Assembly: GCA_013115135.1 (NCBI GenBank)
Contig: JABANP010000172.1
Coordinates: 1-64,000 of the forward strand
Direction of reading: 5' to 3'
From: Perkinsus olseni
Taxonomy: Eukaryota > Perkinsozoa > Perkinsida > Perkinsidae
Length of the DNA stretch: 64,000 nt
Position numbers and translations under genes: made by a program. Below, piece by piece: positions 57,742 through 64,000 of the stretch; the stretch's first letter is position 1; the number at the start of each line of letters is the position of its first letter. The notes beneath the pieces are model-generated. The model saw nothing but the letters and a program-made list of their open reading frames with translations, did no database searches and was not told the DNA's origin.

Positions 57742-58338
57742 TCACGGCAACTCGTACTCCACTCCTGCAGCTTCCAACTTGCTCTTCAACGCCTCCTTTT
57801 TAGCCTCCTTCCGAGCCTTAGCCGCCTCACTAACGACAGGCAAGCCCGTCTTCTCATCAACTTGACGACTGTTGTGCTTCTCTTTATTATCCTTAACGTG
57901 AATGCGCCTCATATTGATGATACCACGGCCCTTGCCACTTTTGGCGCAGCCATCCCAGAGGGACTCGTGAACCTGGCTCGCGTCGAGCAGCTTAGCACTG
58001 ATAGGCTTCTGCATTATGAAGTACTTGTCCATATCCTTGGCCACAACCTCAGCTACATCATGCGACTTGAACTCGACAAAGGCGTACCCCTTAGAACGGG
58101 TGCTGCGCTTCGATCTCGCCAGGCGCAGTCGGGTGATGGTACCGAACTGGGACAAGAATTTGCGGATCTCGGGCTCGTAGAATCCAGTAGGGAGCCTGCC
58201 CAGACGAACTACCCCTCTCCGTCTAGCCCACGACCCCGCGACTCTCTTCTTGCCGCCGCTGACGGCCTTCTTTGCCGAGGTCGCTGCCGCCTTCGTCGAC
58301 GTCTTGTTGGCCTTACGGCTAGTTGTTGCAGCCACCAT
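57742..58338 (-). CDS. NIFK: NIFK/Nop15-like nucleolar RRM protein
   Basis: A single exon of 198 residues. The N-terminus is Ala/Lys-rich and basic (MVAATTSRKANKTSTKAAAT) and fits nucleolar targeting. One RRM follows at about residues 42-120, with RNP2-like VVRLGRLPTGFYEPEIRKFL and RNP1 KGYAFVEF (84-91). The C-terminal part is lysine-rich and helical (EAAKARKEAKKEALKSKLEA). The phrase GRLPTGFYEPEIRKFLSQFG, with the long linker and basic tail, is characteristic of the NIFK/Nop15 group, which acts in pre-60S ribosome assembly. It lies 188 bp upstream of the ELP3 start in the same direction and next to RPL37. Confidence 0.85.
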   Translation of the reverse strand: MVAATTSRKANKTSTKAAATSAKKAVSGGKKRVAGSWARRRGVVRLGRLPTGFYEPEIRKFLSQFGTITRLRLARSKRSTRSKGYAFVEFKSHDVAEVVAKDMDKYFIMQKPISAKLLDASQVHESLWDGCAKSGKGRGIINMRRIHVKDNKEKHNSRQVDEKTGLPVVSEAAKARKEAKKEALKSKLEAAGVEYELP

Positions 58339-58710
58339 GACTGTGGTGAGTAGTACTATTTAACAACCTTGCACAACAGTGGACACATATTCAACGCCCA
58401 GCGCGCGATGGAACTCGCTCCTCTGAGGGTGCAAAGTTTAGTCTCCGACAATATCAAAAATTATCCAACCCAATTTTCGTCTACTTAGAGCGAACATACC
58501 ACAATTCTACCACGAAACCTTCTACCCTACAACACTATCCCTCCTCCCTTGCGAATAAGACAACTCGACAAACACAACATGTCCATCTTTGGAAGTACCA
58601 GGAACAGTCATCCAGACCATAGCTACTGCTCTTGCTGAACCACGACCTTGATGACGGCATCATCAACAAGGGGATAGCCCAACATCACTGTTGCAACCTC
58701 CACCAATAGC

Positions 58711-59281
58711 TTAGTTGGAGGCAGCGGAGCCGGCCTTCTTAGCGACGGTACCCTCCTTGAAGCCGTTCTTGGCTCTACGGTCGACGAGCTTGAGATAACG
58801 GCAGCGGCCGGAACCGGTGGTGCGACGACGCTTGGCCTTGATAGACCAGTTGAAGCTGCGCATCTTCCTGTTGGGGAAGCCGCAAGAAGCGCAGTGCTTC
58901 TGCTGAGTGTGGAAGCTGAACAAAACGACAAGTCAGCGAAGGACATCCCTCCCGAACAGCTTCGACGGACGAAATCTCTTCAGAAGATTAGAAGCCGGTG
59001 TAAGTCGAACCCTCCCATTATTACGATCTCTTGCCGCAACGGACGCAGAGGCCGTGAGACTTCGTCAAGCGACGTCCGAACGAGGTGGTACCCTTGGTCT
59101 GAAATCACACGAAAGATACTCAAAGATTCCACTTCTAAATCAACACGAACGCTCTCGTAAAACCCACGAATTCAGTTCAGCTCTTCAACACAAACAACGT
59201 GAAGCGAATAATTCAGAGCGAATCGGGCCGGTCGAGTCCTCGGCACGCCTAATAGACCTCCCTGTCCGCCCTTATTACCAT
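58711..59281 (-). CDS. RPL37: Ribosomal protein eL37 (three exons)
   Basis: Exons on the minus strand are 59279-59281 (ATG only), 59025-59098 and 58711-58915; they sum to 282 nt, giving 93 residues. Introns are 180 nt (GTAATAAG to TTTCAG) and 109 nt (GTAATAAT to TTCAG). The product reads [39 protein letters not shown] and then the [19 protein letters not shown] block of eL37, with both CxxC pairs of the zinc site intact. It is a large-subunit protein near the 5.8S rRNA. An intron directly after the start codon is common in eukaryotic ribosomal protein genes. The gene diverges from polyubiquitin. Confidence 0.95.
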
Positions 59282-61472
<2,191 letters not shown>

Positions 61473-62645
61473 GCATCCGTTCCAGTTCTGTAGTTTATTA
61501 AGATACATCACTGTTGTTGGTCCGATCAGCAAAATCAGTGGCGTTAAGAACAACAACAACCTAGTGAAGCCCTCTAATATTATTTGATCATCATTAACAA
61601 CAATTGGGGCGTTGCTGCTGCTATTCTACACAAGCATATGTACTGCTGCTAGGTTCATAGAAACCCTCATTTGCCATAGGGACTGTTGCGTTAGTCAGTA
61701 GCGGAGATGTCCATGTTGACGGAAAGAAGAGATCTGATGAGGCTCTGCTGTCCTTCGATGGCGATCGTTGAATGGGTCAGTCCGAAACAGTTGTGTGAAT
61801 CAGCTGAGCTTCTCAGCGACGAGTGTCCGAAGCGTTGCCACATCGAACTTTCACCGTGCATATCTGATCACCGTCATGCACGATATTGGTGTTCAGCAGC
61901 GGGCCAGTTATGGATACTTTCTTTTCTAGAAGGATTCTTGATACCGTGTCGATTTAGTAGAGGGGTTGGTCGATCCTCTGTGGTAGGATTGCACGAAGCT
62001 TCCGGAGCGAGTCGTCGAGTCGTGTTTTCCGTAGAAGTATTTCCGCCCTTGGCGGCCACGTTAACGGAAATTCCCAGCCTGGGCCACGTCTATTCCTAAA
62101 CCATTCATCGCTTCGGGAGCTGGAGAGGAGACGATATACTCATCGGTGTAGAGAGAATAGCGTCGAAGTGAGCGCTCGTAGCCGGTCAATGTGAGGTCCG
62201 CAGTTCCAGACACAGCATCGTGTGCATACTCGACATTCAGATCTTACCGAGGAAGAACGCCTCGCGAGAGGCCCGTCACTCCCACTAGGTTCGACCTCTG
62301 TGCTGGGGGCTCCGATTCGTTGAGCTGGCAGACGACGATGGTTGATCTCGGTATGCGTAACCCTTGGCATCTGATTGGTACTTATGTGAAGAGAGAATAT
62401 GGATACCTCTGCGGCAGAGGCTCTGCCTGGTGGAGGAGGCATACATAGAGTGGAGGTGCGTGTTGATACTAACGAGTGTATGACAGCGGATTATTGATTG
62501 GTTACCAGCTTGACAACGCCGAGCGAATCTTGGGCATACGTTTCATAGCGTTTGAGAGTTTCGTAGGGCGCTCGAGAATGGTAACCTCTCTTACCCGATA
62601 GTCAGCTAGCAGCCCATCTAAGATTCCACCGAGTCCACCTCGGGA
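61473..62645. other. Interval downstream of polyubiquitin
   Basis: I see no supported gene. Short frames on both strands lack domain signatures. The first 100-200 bp presumably contain the ubiquitin 3'UTR. Confidence 0.4.
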
Positions 62646-64000
62646 ATGGCCAATGAAGCTGCGAAACGCCGTCTGTTGTGCTTACCTATGATAATGTGGT
62701 ACCTCCACCTATTGGCTATGGCCTCCTGCTCAGTTCCCGATGCCGTAAACGAGCTACAGCGAGCTCTCCCGCCGAATGTGACGATCACCAGCAGCATACC
62801 CGACCCCATTTACTTCAAGTTCGGAGCCGTCTACAACATCACCCCGGCGGCCATGGTGTTCCCGGCCAACGCTGATCAAGTTGTGACCGCTCTAACCATC
62901 TGCCACAAGCACGAGGTACCTGTCGCTGTTCGCAGCGGAGAAGGCCACTCCTACATCGGCCAGAGTAACGTTAACGACGGTATCGTCCTGAGCTTACAGC
63001 GTCTGCGGGATTTCAACGTGCAGGTTGTTGGGGACGACTATATAGCCAAACTGGGTGGAGGCCTTGACTTGATTGAAGTGTATACGCTGATGTCGTATCA
63101 TGATCCTCCTCTTGGCTTCTCCGGCGGCTGGTTCCCGAACGTTGGGATTGGTGGTTTTTTCTCTGGAGGAGGCCACGGTTTATTCCGCCCCAAGTACGGT
63201 ATTGGGGCTGACCGTCTCGTTGCTGCTGATGTTGTTGTATATGATAAGACCCAGAAGACTTTTAAGGTTGTCAAAGCCACTCCGACTAACGAGTACGCAG
63301 ATCTCCTATTCGCCATTCGTGGTGGAATGGGTGGTAACTATGGTGTGGTGGTGAACTTCTACTACAAGGCCTTTGTAGCCGGTACCGTACTCTTCTCTTC
63401 GGGGGCGTTTAACCAGTCCAGTGCGCAGGCACTTGCCGGCTACATGGACCGCTTTATGAAGTTCATGCTGGATAATGATACCTCTGAGGACTTCGCCGCC
63501 GTCCTTGTCACACCCGTACCGTCACCAACCTACTACTTCTCCATCTGTTTATGCAACTCTACCGGTAACTGCTCCAGCTGCCATGCGACCACGTCAGTCT
63601 TCAAGGCGTATACTGGAATTAATGGCACGACGGACCTCCTCCCGGCTCTCAAGGAGATGACCTTGGTAGAAGCCCAATGGGCTTTCCTTTCACTGCCATC
63701 ATGTATATCCAGTAGAAGGAATACCTGGTGCATCAGAAGGCGACCTCGTTACGGCCAAGGCCGCCTGTCTGAATGTCACGCGTCAAGTGTTAACTCAGTT
63801 CAATATCGAGCAAATGCAGTACTACTATCCTCCGGAAGTTCCCCAAGAAGGACTGGAGGCTATGGCTGCTGGGCTGTTGGATGCCAATTGCAGAACTTCC
63901 GGATGCTTCCAGTACGTCCTGCCCTACACTCACAACATGCTCAAGGAGCCGACCGACTGCCTCTCTAGCTTGGGAGGGAAGTGCACCTCCTTCGACCATC
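62646..64000 (+). CDS. Secreted FAD-linked oxidase, PCMH/berberine-bridge-like (partial, runs off window)
   Basis: The product begins with a basic stretch and a signal-like hydrophobic segment (LLCLPMIMWYLHLLAMASCS). It then has the PCMH-type FAD-binding fold: YNITPAAMVFPANADQVVTA, VRSGEGHSYIGQS with the FAD-linking His at residue 101, NVGIGGFFSGGGHGLF, YGIGADRLVAADVV and FAIRGGMGGNYGVV. Family members oxidise sugars or alkaloids with oxygen. The second linking cysteine of bicovalent enzymes (GxC before VGxGG) is replaced by Phe (GWFPNVG), so a single His link is expected. After LKEMTLVEAQW (about 63675) the frame breaks. Coding sequence resumes in another frame near 63710 (VEGIPGASEGDLVTAKAACL) and continues to the window edge. 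This is an intron or an indel. Confidence 0.8.

Overview
The window is nuclear DNA of a eukaryote, most likely an alveolate protist close to Perkinsus. The sequence shows dense GT-AG introns, many only about 43-55 nt long, and housekeeping genes that are purely eukaryotic (TERT, SMC2, RAD51, NPRL2, ELP3, RPL37, polyubiquitin). The ELP3 gene ends in a hydrophobic tail anchor of the kind described for Toxoplasma Elp3, which points to alveolates. The genus is an inference from general knowledge and was not tested by any search.

Layout. 1-16.9 kb is an accessory region. It holds seven copies of a small secreted cysteine-rich peptide gene on the + strand (five intact, two broken), a 2.3 kb segmental duplication (about 6607-8955 and 14662-16896), three decayed copies of an unknown repeat or gene (about 4180-5350, 5490-6600 and 9070-10690), and a 611 bp foldback element with 41 bp perfect terminal inverted repeats (9311-9921). 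The telomerase reverse transcriptase gene (10728 to about 13618, minus) lies between the two duplicated blocks.

From 17 kb to 59.3 kb almost every gene is on the minus strand. In order along the window these are SMC2 (17.0-24.1 kb), RAD51 (25.5-28.9 kb, with an antisense tRNA-Ile-like gene in a large intron), an orphan secreted protein on the + strand (30.5-31.2 kb), a PAN/Apple-domain secreted protein (33.0-34.7 kb), a Cys-containing unknown (34.8-36.0 kb), a protein with two dsRBD-like repeats (36.6-37.4 kb), a protein with two CS/NudC-like domains and a Cdc37-like N-terminus (38.2-39.9 kb), two tetraspanin-like membrane proteins (40.5-43.5 kb), a peroxiredoxin-5 homologue (45.1-46.0 kb), the GATOR1 subunit NPRL2 (46.3-50.5 kb, with a hAT-type MITE in an intron), a CPBP/CAAX-type membrane protease (50.9-51.8 kb), ELP3 (52.1-57.6 kb), a NIFK-like nucleolar RRM protein (57.7-58.3 kb) and RPL37 (58.7-59.3 kb). 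A seven-unit polyubiquitin gene diverges from RPL37 on the + strand (59.9-61.5 kb). A secreted FAD-linked oxidase runs off the right edge (62.6 kb to the end).

Functionally, the centre groups genome-maintenance genes (TERT, SMC2, RAD51), while the right part is translation and growth control (ELP3 tRNA modification, RPL37, NIFK, NPRL2/TORC1, ubiquitin). The left part is a rapidly evolving secreted-peptide locus. Exon boundaries were read by eye. Those given exactly (RPL37, the orphan secreted gene, parts of SMC2, RAD51, ELP3 and PRDX5) keep frame across GT-AG introns; the others are approximate spans.
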